A DNA stretch of 64,000 nt from the NCBI RefSeq assembly GCF_000732615.1, contig NZ_JPGL01000038.1, forward strand, positions 23,524 through 87,523, in the 5' to 3' direction. Within the stretch, counting starts at the first letter, position 1. The number at the start of each line of letters is the position of its first letter. Below, in pieces: positions 1 through 9,686 of the stretch. The stretch is from Burkholderia paludis (lineage in GTDB: Bacteria > Pseudomonadota > Gammaproteobacteria > Burkholderiales > Burkholderiaceae). The position numbers and the translations under genes are program-made. The notes beneath the pieces are model-generated. The model did not search any database. It worked only from the letters and a program-made list of their open reading frames with translations, and had not been told where the DNA came from.

Positions 1-27
1 ACCCGATCGGCCCTCCGGTCGACGAGG

Positions 28-1272
28 ATGACCCAACCGATGGACTCGACCACCGTGAATTCGCAGGTACACGAGAAGCTCGCCTCGCTCGTCAACTGGC
101 CGCTGCTCGCGCTCGCCATCGGCACGTTCGCCATAGGCTCCACCGAGTTCGGGCCGATGGGGTTTCTGCCGGATATCGCACGGGGGGTGGGCGTCTCGAT
201 TCCTGAAGCCGGGCAAATCGTGAGCGCCTATGCGATCGGCGTCACGATCAGCGCACCGCTCATGACGCTGGCGCTGGTCCGCCTGCGCATGCGCAGCGCC
301 TTGATCCTGGCAATGGGACTGTTCACGCTCGGCAACCTGCTGTCCGCGCTATCGCCGAACTACGCGACGTTGCTGGTCGCACGCGTCGTGACGAGTTTCA
401 ATCACGGCGCCTTTATCGGGCTCGGGTCGATCGTCGCGGCGAGCGTGGCGCCGGACGGGCGAAAGGCGCGGGCCGTTGCGGCGATGTTCACGGGACTCAC
501 CGTCGCCAACATCGGCGGCGTGCCCGTGGCCGCCTGGATAGCGCAAGCCGTCGACTGGCGCTCGGCATTCGCCGGCATGGCCGGGCTGGGCGTCTTCGCG
601 ATGGCGGCGCTGCGGCTGGCGTTGCCCGAGGGTGAGACCGGCAAGACGCCGAACGTACGGCAAGAGCTGCATGTGCTGACCCAACCGCCCGTGCTCGTCA
701 CGATCGCCACGTCGGCGATCGGTTCGGCCGCGATGTTTACGCTCTATACGTATATGGCGCCGGTGCTGGAACACCAGACGGCGGCGTCCCCGGACTTCGT
801 CGTGCTCACGCTCGTGGTGGTCGGCGTCGGCTTCACCGCAGGCAACGTCATCGGCGGACGCATGGCGGACCGCACGCTCGTCGGCGCCACACGCATCATC
901 CTCCTGGCGCTCACGCTGATCCTGGCGACGATGCCGCTGCTGCTGACGAGCCATGCCGGCGCGATCGCCGGGTTCCTGCTGTTCGGCATCGCGAGCTTCG
1001 CGATCGTGCCGCCGATGCAGACGCGGGTGATGCAGATGGCGGCCGAAGCGCCCGGCCTGGCCTCGTCGATCAACGCCGGCGCATTCAATCTCGGTAACGC
1101 GTTTGGCGCGGGCCTCGGCGGCGCGGTCGTCGGTCACGGTCTCGGCTACGCGTCGGTGCCCGTCGCAGGCGCACTCATGGCAGCGACGAGCCTTGCTCTG
1201 GTGCTGTTGGGCTGGAACACGCTCGATCGCACATCCCGAAACGTTCGCGGCGCCTCACGGGAACAACGGTAG
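28..1272 (+). CDS. MFS transporter, DHA1/AraJ-type drug or sugar efflux
   Basis: This 414-residue inner-membrane protein should export small molecules by proton antiport. About 12 hydrophobic segments are visible. After a soluble N-terminus of about 30 residues the first helix carries the GSTEFGPMGFLPDIA motif, typical of the AraJ/PbuE-like DHA1 group (family knowledge). The length fits the family. The start at 28 has a GACGAGG ribosome-binding site just upstream. The gene stands alone at the window edge. A weak GC hairpin (GCCCGA/TCGGGC) lies in the 147-bp gap after it, facing a convergent permease. The substrate cannot be told from sequence. Confidence 0.9.
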   Translation: MTQPMDSTTVNSQVHEKLASLVNWPLLALAIGTFAIGSTEFGPMGFLPDIARGVGVSIPEAGQIVSAYAIGVTISAPLMTLALVRLRMRSALILAMGLFTLGNLLSALSPNYATLLVARVVTSFNHGAFIGLGSIVAASVAPDGRKARAVAAMFTGLTVANIGGVPVAAWIAQAVDWRSAFAGMAGLGVFAMAALRLALPEGETGKTPNVRQELHVLTQPPVLVTIATSAIGSAAMFTLYTYMAPVLEHQTAASPDFVVLTLVVVGVGFTAGNVIGGRMADRTLVGATRIILLALTLILATMPLLLTSHAGAIAGFLLFGIASFAIVPPMQTRVMQMAAEAPGLASSINAGAFNLGNAFGAGLGGAVVGHGLGYASVPVAGALMAATSLALVLLGWNTLDRTSRNVRGASREQR

Positions 1273-1419
1273 ACGATTCCGGCCCGTGCCGGAACCTCAC
1301 GCGCTGCCGGCCACCCTCCCGGATGCAGTGCCCGAAGCCGCTCGGGCGATCCATCCTGGCAGGGCGCTCCCCGCCGGCCGACGGCAGACGCCCGGGCCCG
1401 CCGTCGCAGCATCAGGCCA

Positions 1420-2811
1420 TCACGTTGCCGACACGCGCCGCCCTTCACTCGCCTGCGCATCGCGACCACGCTTGTTCAGCCACGACGCCAGCAGCACGAT
1501 CAGCGCCAACACGGCCGTCGCCCCCACTTCCATCCGGTGATCCTCGCTCACGAGCATCACGGTCAGCGTGCCGCAGATGAACAGGATCACGGCCCACGTG
1601 AGCCACGGGAACAGCCACATCCGCAGCGTCAGGTCCGCGCCGCCCGCTTCGAGCGTCTTGCGCATCCGCAGTTGCGAGATCGCGATCACGAGATACACGA
1701 GCAGTGCGATCGCGCCCGACGTCGCGAGCAGGAAGCCGAACACCTGCTCCGGCATCAGGTAGTTCGCGATCACGGTCAGGAAGCCGAACGCGGTCGAGGC
1801 GAGCACGGCCGCGCGCGGCGTGCCGGTCGAATCGGTGCGACGCAGGAACGCGGGCGCGTCCTGGCGCCTGGACAGCGAGAACAGCATCCGCGACGCGGTG
1901 TACAGCGCCGAATTCAGGCAACTCGCGACCGATACCAGCACGATCACGTCGATGATCGCCTTCGCGTTCGGAACGCCGATCAGCTCCATCGCGCGCTGAT
2001 ACGAGCCGTGCTTCGGCAGCAGCGGGTCGTTCCACGGCACGATGGCCGCGACGACGAGGATCGAGCCGAGATAGAACAGCGTGATGCGCCAGATCACCGA
2101 ATTGGTCGCACGCACGATCTGGCGTTGCGGATTGTCCGATTCGGCGGCCGCGATCGTCACGATTTCGGTGCCGAGAAACGAGAACATCGTCGTCAGCATC
2201 GCCGCGAGCACCGCGCCGGCGCCGTGCGGCATGAAGCCGTCATGCACGAACAGATTCGATACGCCCGACACGGCGGGGGCAGGAACGATGCCGACGATCG
2301 CCGCGCCGCCGATGCACAGGAACACGACGATCGCGACGACCTTGATCAGCGCGAACCAGAATTCGAATTCGCCGTAGTTCTTGACCGAGAAGAGGTTGGT
2401 CACCGTCAGCACGAGCGTGATGCCGAGCGCGAAGGCCCACGTCGCGACGCCGGGAAACCACGCATTGAGGATGGTCGCGGCGGCGGTCGCCTCGATCGGG
2501 ATCACGAGCACCCAGAACCACCAGTACAGCCAGCCGATCGAGAAACCGGCCCAATGGCCGATCGCGCGATCGGCATAGGTGGAGAACGAACCGCTGTCCG
2601 GATGCGCGACGGCCATCTCGCCGAGCATGCGCATCACCAGCACGACCAGCACGCCCGCGATCGCATACGCGAGGATCGATGCCGGGCCGGCTTCCGCGAT
2701 TGCGTGGCCGGAGCCGACGAACAGGCCCGCGCCGATCACGCCGGCAATCGACATCATCGTCACGTGACGCTGCTTCAGGCCCGTACCGAGGCCTGTGTTG
2801 CTTCCACTCAT
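1420..2811 (-). CDS. AAT-family amino acid permease (GabP-like)
   Basis: This 463-residue inner-membrane permease of the APC superfamily probably takes up an amino acid such as GABA by proton symport. It opens with a short cytoplasmic tail and then the family signature GVIGAGLFVGSG in helix 1, and it has about 12 membrane segments. The open frame runs further upstream to 3201. The ATG at 2811 is preferred because GGAGAGA sits just before it and because homologous permeases begin at this point; the extension has no membrane-protein character. The exact substrate is not resolved. Confidence 0.9.
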   Translation of the reverse strand: MSGSNTGLGTGLKQRHVTMMSIAGVIGAGLFVGSGHAIAEAGPASILAYAIAGVLVVLVMRMLGEMAVAHPDSGSFSTYADRAIGHWAGFSIGWLYWWFWVLVIPIEATAAATILNAWFPGVATWAFALGITLVLTVTNLFSVKNYGEFEFWFALIKVVAIVVFLCIGGAAIVGIVPAPAVSGVSNLFVHDGFMPHGAGAVLAAMLTTMFSFLGTEIVTIAAAESDNPQRQIVRATNSVIWRITLFYLGSILVVAAIVPWNDPLLPKHGSYQRAMELIGVPNAKAIIDVIVLVSVASCLNSALYTASRMLFSLSRRQDAPAFLRRTDSTGTPRAAVLASTAFGFLTVIANYLMPEQVFGFLLATSGAIALLVYLVIAISQLRMRKTLEAGGADLTLRMWLFPWLTWAVILFICGTLTVMLVSEDHRMEVGATAVLALIVLLASWLNKRGRDAQASEGRRVSAT

Positions 2812-3226
2812 CTGTCTCTCTCCAAAAAACGGTTCCGGTATGGCCGGGTATCGCGTGAAGGCGGCGCGGGAATTGTGGTTCTTGAACCGGGCCGGATGCG
2901 GCGCCTGCACGGGAGGCAGGCGCGGCGCCGGATCGGGGGCCGTTCCGGAAGGGGGCGCCATGCAGTCTGCGAAGCTGCGGCTGCGATGCGGTGCGCGCTG
3001 CACCGGCGCATCGCGTGCGCCCTTTCCGTCGGCTTTCGTCAGTCGCCTTCGAAGCGAAGGAGTGTAAGCATCAAACGGTTCTTCACTAAGAACCAATTGA
3101 AGAATTTCGATGGAACCACTTGTTGCATCGACATCGATCGATGCAACACTTGCACCCGTTCTCGCCAATCCGGGAACCGCGCGTCGCGCATCCGGCGACA
3201 CCGGATGGCGAGCCGCGAGCGGCGCG
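2812..3226. promoter_or_regulatory. 415-bp gap with two perfect palindromes upstream of the permease
   Basis: No convincing gene lies here. The open frames crossing it are shadows or the rejected N-terminal extension of the permease. Two exact inverted repeats are visible: GGTTCTT/AAGAACC with a 4-base loop at 3077-3094, and TGTTGCATCG/CGATGCAACA with an 8-base spacer at 3121-3148. The stretch around them is AT-richer than its surroundings, as expected of a promoter. Either palindrome could be an operator for the leftward permease gene or a hairpin in its leader. Which regulator would bind is unknown. Confidence 0.4.
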
Positions 3227-3571
3227 TCAGTTCGCGCCGCGCGCCATCTCGTCGCGCCACCTGGCAGGGACGACGGCCAGCCATTCTCGCAGCAGCAGGT
3301 TTTTCACGGCGTCCGGACGGGCGGCCGACAGCCGCACCAGCACGATCGGCCAGCCGACGTAGTGATCCGTCACGTAATACACGTCGGGTTCCGATTCGAT
3401 CAGCCACGCGCGCTCGTCGGGGCCGACACCCTTCACGACGAGCGTGTCGCCGTCTTCCCGCAGCCGCGCGAGCATCTTGCCCCTCACCTTGAGTGCGGGC
3501 GTGCCGTACGACGTGCCCTCCTCGACGCCGCGCCACGCCAGTGCGATCTGCCGGACTTCGTCGAACGTCAT
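3227..3571 (-). CDS. MmcQ/YjbR family protein
   Basis: This 114-residue protein matches the MmcQ/YjbR family in length and layout. The N-terminal MTFDEVRQIALAWRGVEEGTSYG and the following ALKVRGKMLARLREDGDTL are typical, as is the Tyr/Trp-rich middle (VYYVTDHYVGWP). The family has a double-wing, CyaY-like fold and is often labelled DNA-binding, but no biochemical role is established. It lies between the permease and a second MFS gene, all leftward, with an 82-bp gap to the MFS gene. It was probably transcribed on its own or by read-through. Confidence 0.85.
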   Translation of the reverse strand: MTFDEVRQIALAWRGVEEGTSYGTPALKVRGKMLARLREDGDTLVVKGVGPDERAWLIESEPDVYYVTDHYVGWPIVLVRLSAARPDAVKNLLLREWLAVVPARWRDEMARGAN

Positions 3572-3653
3572 GGCGCCTCCCGACCGACCGCCGGCCAGTC
3601 ACGATCCGGCCGCGGGCCGGAATCCGTCGCAACGCGCGCCGGGCGACTCACGC

Positions 3654-4970
3654 CTATCCGCGCGCCGTGCGTGCGGCCGTCGACGCGCGTCCCGTCGTCG
3701 CGACGATCGCGAATGCGATCGCATTCGCGGCGGCACTGGCCAGGATCGGCACGAGATAGCCGCCGCCCGCATCGTAGATGAAGCCGGCCGCGGTCGGCCC
3801 GATCAGCGTGCCGAACGCGACGCTCGTATAAAGCACGCCGATGATCCCGCTCACGTTGCGACCGCCGAAGTAGTCCATCACGACCGCCGGCAGCACGGCG
3901 ACCCACCCGCCGTAGAACACGCCGAACACGAGCGCGAACGCGGCAAGCGTCGTGACGGTGCCGGCGCCCGCCCATCCGAGGAGCGCAACGGCCATGCCCG
4001 CGAACATCGCGAGCAGCGACGTGCGGCGGCCGAAGCGGTCGGCAAGGCCGCCGAGGAAGAAGCGTCCGGCCGTGCTGCCGACGCCGATCGCGCCGAGCAG
4101 CAGCACGGCCGACGACGACGCGACGCCATGATCGAGCGCGTACGGCACGAGATGCACGAACGGGACGAACACGCCGAACGAGCACATCAGGCATGCGGCA
4201 TAGAGGCTCGCGAACGGACGCGACGCGACCGCTTCGCGCACCGTCGCGCCAGCCGGCACCGACCCGGCAACCGACGCGCGCGCCGCCGCACCGGACGGCG
4301 AAGCCTCTCCGTCGCGCCCGGCGGCACTCGCCGCGCGGCCGTCGCCGGGCGCGTGCGCCGACGCTCCGTCCGGCAACAGCCCGCGCCCGCGCGGATCGTT
4401 CTCGATCAGCAGCGACATGCCCGCGCCGATCGCGACCGCGATCACGGCCAGCGTGAAATAGGCGCCGCGCCAGCCGACATGCGCGATCAGCGCGGACGCG
4501 AGCGGCGGCATCACCAGCGTGCCGACGCCGATCCCGGCGACCGCGAGCCCCGACGCGAAGCCGCGCCGGCGCACGAACCAGCGCTGCACGGCGCCGACGG
4601 CCGGCACGTACGCGCAGCCGACGCCGAGACCGACGCCAAGACCGTACGCGACATAGACCTGCAGCAGCGTGTGCGCGGCGCCGGCGGCCGCGAGCCCGGC
4701 CGCCGTCAGCAGCATGCCGGCCACGGCAAGGCGCCGCGAGCCGAAACGATCGGCAAGCGGCCCGCTGACGATCCCGAAGCCGAAATACAGGAAGCCGGCG
4801 AGCGAAAACACGAGCGAGATCTGCCCGCGCGACGCGGAGAAATCCCGCTGCAGCGACTCGACGAACGCGCTGAACGTGTATGCGCTGCCGAATCCGACGA
4901 ACGTGACGGCGAACGCGGCCGCAACCACGTACCAACCGTAAAAGAGGCGCGATGCGCCCGGGCGGTTCAT
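3654..4970 (-). CDS. MFS transporter, OFA/MCT-like
   Basis: This inner-membrane transporter of about 438 residues has 12 predicted helices and a long central loop near residues 195-230. The opening FYGWYVVAAAFAVTFVGFG and the LADRFGSRR loop motif between helices 2 and 3 are those of the oxalate/formate and monocarboxylate branch of the MFS (family knowledge). The ATG at 4970 is chosen over one at 4994 because GAGAGGAG precedes it at good spacing. It is transcribed away from a LysR gene starting at 5165; such pairs usually mean that the regulator controls the transporter. The substrate is probably an organic acid, but this is inference. Confidence 0.88.
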   Translation of the reverse strand: MNRPGASRLFYGWYVVAAAFAVTFVGFGSAYTFSAFVESLQRDFSASRGQISLVFSLAGFLYFGFGIVSGPLADRFGSRRLAVAGMLLTAAGLAAAGAAHTLLQVYVAYGLGVGLGVGCAYVPAVGAVQRWFVRRRGFASGLAVAGIGVGTLVMPPLASALIAHVGWRGAYFTLAVIAVAIGAGMSLLIENDPRGRGLLPDGASAHAPGDGRAASAAGRDGEASPSGAAARASVAGSVPAGATVREAVASRPFASLYAACLMCSFGVFVPFVHLVPYALDHGVASSSAVLLLGAIGVGSTAGRFFLGGLADRFGRRTSLLAMFAGMAVALLGWAGAGTVTTLAAFALVFGVFYGGWVAVLPAVVMDYFGGRNVSGIIGVLYTSVAFGTLIGPTAAGFIYDAGGGYLVPILASAAANAIAFAIVATTGRASTAARTARG

Positions 4971-5164
4971 GACGGTGCTCCTCTCAGGTCCCACCGGCCG
5001 CCGGGCGGCGTCCGGATTGCCTCATGGATATAGTTGAACTATGTTGATCGCATCTCGGCCGCCCGACGCAGCCGCGAAGCCTGCGATACGATTCGTCAAC
5101 GGTACTCGCGCATACGCATCGTCTCAAACGATATTTCGTCGGACTTTCGCTTTAGAAAAACTGA

Positions 5165-6082
5165 ATGAATCGTTCCCGCCTGCCGCCGCTCAACGCGTTG
5201 CGCGCCTTCGAAGCGGCCGCCCGCCACCTGTCGGTGAAGGCCGCCGCCGAGGAGCTGTCGGTCACGCCCGGCGCGGTGAGCCAGATGATCCGCACGCTCG
5301 AGACGCATCTCGGCGTGCAGCTGTTCGCCCGCGTGAACCGCGGCATCCTGCTCACGGCCGCCGGCCGCGACTACCTGCCGCCGGTGCGCAACGCGTTCCG
5401 GCAGATCGCCGATGCGTCGCAGCGCGTGTCGGGCGCAGCTGACAGCGGCGTGCTGACGGTGAGCGTCACGCCGTTCTTTGCATCCGGGTGGCTCGTACCG
5501 CGCCTCGCGCTGTTCCGGCAGGCGTGCCCGGACGTCGACCTGCAGGTCGTCACGAGTCACGCGCTTGCGGATTTCTCGCGCGACGGCGTCGATGTCGCGA
5601 TCCGTCACGGCCTCGGCCGCTACATCGGGCTGTGCAGCGAACGGCTGCTGACGGTGGAGATCGTCGCGCTCGCGTCGCCCGCACTCGTCGCGCGGCTCGG
5701 CATGCCGGCGACGCCCGCCGATCTGGTCGGCTGGCCGCAGTTGCACGACGCCGAGCGCAAGGGCTGGCACATCTGGTTCGGCGCGCAGCGGATCGACGAT
5801 TTCGGCCCGCCGCGCGGGCCCGCGTTCGACGACTCGGGCCTGTTGCTGCAGGCGATCGCCGCCGGCCAGGGCGCCGGACTGCTGCCGGCCGCGATGGTGC
5901 GCGGCGAACTGGCGAGCGGTCGGCTGGTGCAGCTCGCCGACGTCGCGTGGCTCGACGATTTCGCGTACTACCTCGTCTATCCGCCGCATCACGCGGAACG
6001 GCCGAAGGTCGCCGCGTTCCGCCGCTGGATCCTCGACGCCGCGCAGGCCGACGGCGCGGCGTCGATGTCCGGCGCGGCGTAA
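5165..6082 (+). CDS. LysR-type regulator, GcvA-like
   Basis: This 305-residue transcription factor has an N-terminal winged helix-turn-helix (about residues 1-65, with LNALRAFEAAARHLSVKAAAEELSVTPGAVSQ split across the helices) and a C-terminal periplasmic-binding-like effector domain. The N-terminal wording LPPLNALRAFEAAARH is characteristic of the GcvA/AmpR branch. It is divergent from the MFS gene at 4970 with a 194-bp shared promoter region, so it probably regulates that transporter and itself. The effector is unknown. Confidence 0.9.
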   Translation: MNRSRLPPLNALRAFEAAARHLSVKAAAEELSVTPGAVSQMIRTLETHLGVQLFARVNRGILLTAAGRDYLPPVRNAFRQIADASQRVSGAADSGVLTVSVTPFFASGWLVPRLALFRQACPDVDLQVVTSHALADFSRDGVDVAIRHGLGRYIGLCSERLLTVEIVALASPALVARLGMPATPADLVGWPQLHDAERKGWHIWFGAQRIDDFGPPRGPAFDDSGLLLQAIAAGQGAGLLPAAMVRGELASGRLVQLADVAWLDDFAYYLVYPPHHAERPKVAAFRRWILDAAQADGAASMSGAA

Positions 6083-6167
6083 CGTCGCCGCGCGGCGCAC
6101 GCCACCGGCCGATCGGCTAACATGCGGCCCGGCACCGACAACAACAGACCGAGGACCGAGCAAGACC

Positions 6168-6476
6168 ATGCCCGCCCTGCTCCGCCGTGCGACGCGCATC
6201 GCGACCCTGTCCGCCGCGCTCGTCGTCGCCTGCGCCGCGCTGTCGCCTCCCGCGCATGCCTACCGTGCGCCGTCCGGCTACGGCAGCGAAACCGACCTGG
6301 ATCGACACGATACGTATCGCAACCGCGACGGCGACCCCGTGCATGCGCCCGCGCATTCGAAATCGGGCCGTGTGCCCGACGGCGCGAGCGCGCGCTGTCG
6401 CGACGGCACGTACAGCTTCAGCCGCCACCGGCGCGGCACGTGCTCGGGGCACGGCGGCGTCGCCGCATGGCTGTGA
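6168..6476 (+). CDS. Small secreted DUF3761-type protein
   Basis: This 102-residue protein begins with a clear Sec signal peptide (hydrophobic LSAALVVACAALSPPAHA, likely cut after residue 31). The mature part is polar and ends in a conserved block, ARCRDGTYSFSRHRRGTCSG then HGGVAAWL, which I recognise as the DUF3761 signature. The two cysteines probably form a disulphide in the periplasm. No activity is known for the family. It stands alone between the LysR gene and ettA. Confidence 0.8.
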   Translation: MPALLRRATRIATLSAALVVACAALSPPAHAYRAPSGYGSETDLDRHDTYRNRDGDPVHAPAHSKSGRVPDGASARCRDGTYSFSRHRRGTCSGHGGVAAWL

Positions 6477-6663
6477 ACGCGGCGCGCCCGAATGCCCGCC
6501 GCGCGCCAGCGGCAGGCGGCGGCGAAGTACAATAGCCGCTCGCGCCGCCGGCATGCGGCGGCGCCGCCGCGCCGCGCACGGCACGCTCCGTACCGAATCA
6601 CCCGACGCCGCCACGCCCGCGCGCTGCGCGGCGGTCTCAACCACTTCTGACTTTCACACCCAA

Positions 6664-8331
<1,668 letters not shown>

Positions 8332-8408
8332 GCGGCGCAGGCACCCGGCGCCGCCGCCACGCGGGGCCGGACGCCGGGACATGCCGCTTCGGTCAGGAAG
8401 CGGCACGA

Positions 8409-8437
8409 CAAAAAAGCGGGCCTCGGCCCGCTTTTTT
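8409..8437 (+). terminator. Rho-independent terminator after ettA
   Basis: AAAAAAGCGGGC-CTC-GCCCGC-TTTTTT forms a GC stem flanked by A and T runs. It works in both directions, so it can end both the rightward ettA transcript and the leftward HAD gene that stops at 8460. Confidence 0.9.
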
Positions 8438-8459
8438 CATTCAGGCGCCGCCTGCACGC

Positions 8460-9083
8460 CTAGGCGAGCGCGCCCAGTTCGCGCAGCCGCGCCTCGGTCG
8501 CCGCCGCGCTCGTGTGATGAATGCCGTGCCAGCCGAGCGCCGTCGCGGCCGCGGCGTTCTTCGCGTTGTCGTCGATGAACACGAGTTCGTGAGGCGCAAT
8601 GCCCGGCAAGTGCGGATCGATCCGCGCGTGCATCTCGCGGTAGATCGCCGGATCGGGCTTCACGAGCTTCACGCGCCCCGACACGACGATGTCCCTGAAC
8701 CGCCGCAGCACCGGGAAGTTGTCCCATGCATACGGAAAGGTTTGCGCGGACCAGTTCGTCAGCCCGAACAGCGGCATCCCTTGCGCATCGAGCCGATCGA
8801 CCAGCGCCGCGCCTTCGTCGAGCACCCCGCCGATCATCTCCTGCCAGCGGGCATAGAACGCGCGAATCAACGCCTCGTGCCCGGGATACTTCGCGACGAG
8901 TTCGGCCGTGCCTTCCTCGATCGTCTGCCCGCCGTCCTGGCGAATCACCCAGTCCATCGCGCAGACGTGCGTGAGAAACCAGCGACGTTCGGTGTCGTCG
9001 GGGATCAATTCCCGGTAAAGGTACTCGGGACTCCAGTCGATCAGCACGCCGCCGAAATCGAACACCACGGCCTTGATCGTCAT
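8460..9083 (-). CDS. HAD-IA family hydrolase
   Basis: This 207-residue haloacid dehalogenase-like phosphatase has motif I VFDFGGVLIDWSP (nucleophile Asp near residue 8), motif II GLTNWS, motif III lysine in VSGRVKLVKPDP, and motif IV FIDDNAKN. A helical cap lies between motifs I and II. The FDFGGVLIDW wording matches the YihX/epoxide-hydrolase-like subgroup, often active on sugar phosphates. The ATG at 9083 overlaps the stop of the upstream isochorismatase gene by ATGA, so the two are translationally coupled. The true substrate is unknown. Confidence 0.9.
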   Translation of the reverse strand: MTIKAVVFDFGGVLIDWSPEYLYRELIPDDTERRWFLTHVCAMDWVIRQDGGQTIEEGTAELVAKYPGHEALIRAFYARWQEMIGGVLDEGAALVDRLDAQGMPLFGLTNWSAQTFPYAWDNFPVLRRFRDIVVSGRVKLVKPDPAIYREMHARIDPHLPGIAPHELVFIDDNAKNAAAATALGWHGIHHTSAAATEARLRELGALA

Positions 9084-9631
9084 GCGAACTCCGTCGCAAG
9101 GACTTCCGCGAGCGCGCGCGGCGTCACCGGGTTGCCCGACAGCGAGTTGTTCTGCCAGATGAAATGGTGGTGCGCGACGATCTGCGCGGCCGACAGGTGG
9201 GTGCGCTCGTTCGTCGTGTGCAGGTCGGACACGACGGTCGTCCGGTAGCCGAGCAGCGCCGCGCGGCGTGCGGCCGAATCGACGCAGAACTCGGTCGCAT
9301 AGCCGCAGATCAACACCGAACGGATGCCGTGGCGGTCGAGCTGCGCCGCGAGCGGCGTGTCGTGAAACGAGTCGCTCACCTGCTTGCGCACGCGCCAGTC
9401 GTCGTTCCCGACGACGAGCCCCGCCTGCAGTTCCCAGCCCGGCGTGCCGGGTACGATGTTGTCGTCCGCATCGCCGTCGTGCTGCACGAAGCACACGGGC
9501 GCGCTCGCCGCGCGCGCCGCCGCCGTCAGCCGGTTGATACCCGACACGACCGCGTCGAGGCGGTAAGCGGGCTGCGCCCGCTCCACCAGCCCGCGCTGCA
9601 TGTCGATCACGATCACTGCTGTGTCCGCCAT
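9080..9631 (-). CDS. Isochorismatase-family cysteine hydrolase
   Basis: This 183-residue cytosolic enzyme has the cysteine-hydrolase fold. The catalytic Asp is in VIVIDMQRG (about residue 10), and the nucleophilic Cys is in GYATEFCVDSAARRA (about residue 120), preceded by the cis-peptide segment. The lysine of the usual triad would fall in the WRVRKQVSDSF stretch. Members hydrolyse isochorismate, nicotinamide, N-carbamoyl compounds and others, so the substrate is open. It is first in a two-gene leftward unit with the HAD hydrolase, overlapping by 4 bp. It starts 55 bp after the aminopeptidase P gene. Confidence 0.9.
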   Translation of the reverse strand: MADTAVIVIDMQRGLVERAQPAYRLDAVVSGINRLTAAARAASAPVCFVQHDGDADDNIVPGTPGWELQAGLVVGNDDWRVRKQVSDSFHDTPLAAQLDRHGIRSVLICGYATEFCVDSAARRAALLGYRTTVVSDLHTTNERTHLSAAQIVAHHHFIWQNNSLSGNPVTPRALAEVLATEFA

Positions 9632-9686
9632 CGGTTGCCCTCGCTGTTGTTGTCCGGCCGGCGCCCGGCCGCTTCCAGGTGCTGCT

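Noticed and set aside
1537..3492. Very long plus-strand frame (651 codons) over the permease
   Set aside because: It is rich in Arg, His, Asp and Glu, the usual shadow of a GC-rich gene in the opposite strand. The permease on the minus strand has clear family motifs and a ribosome site.
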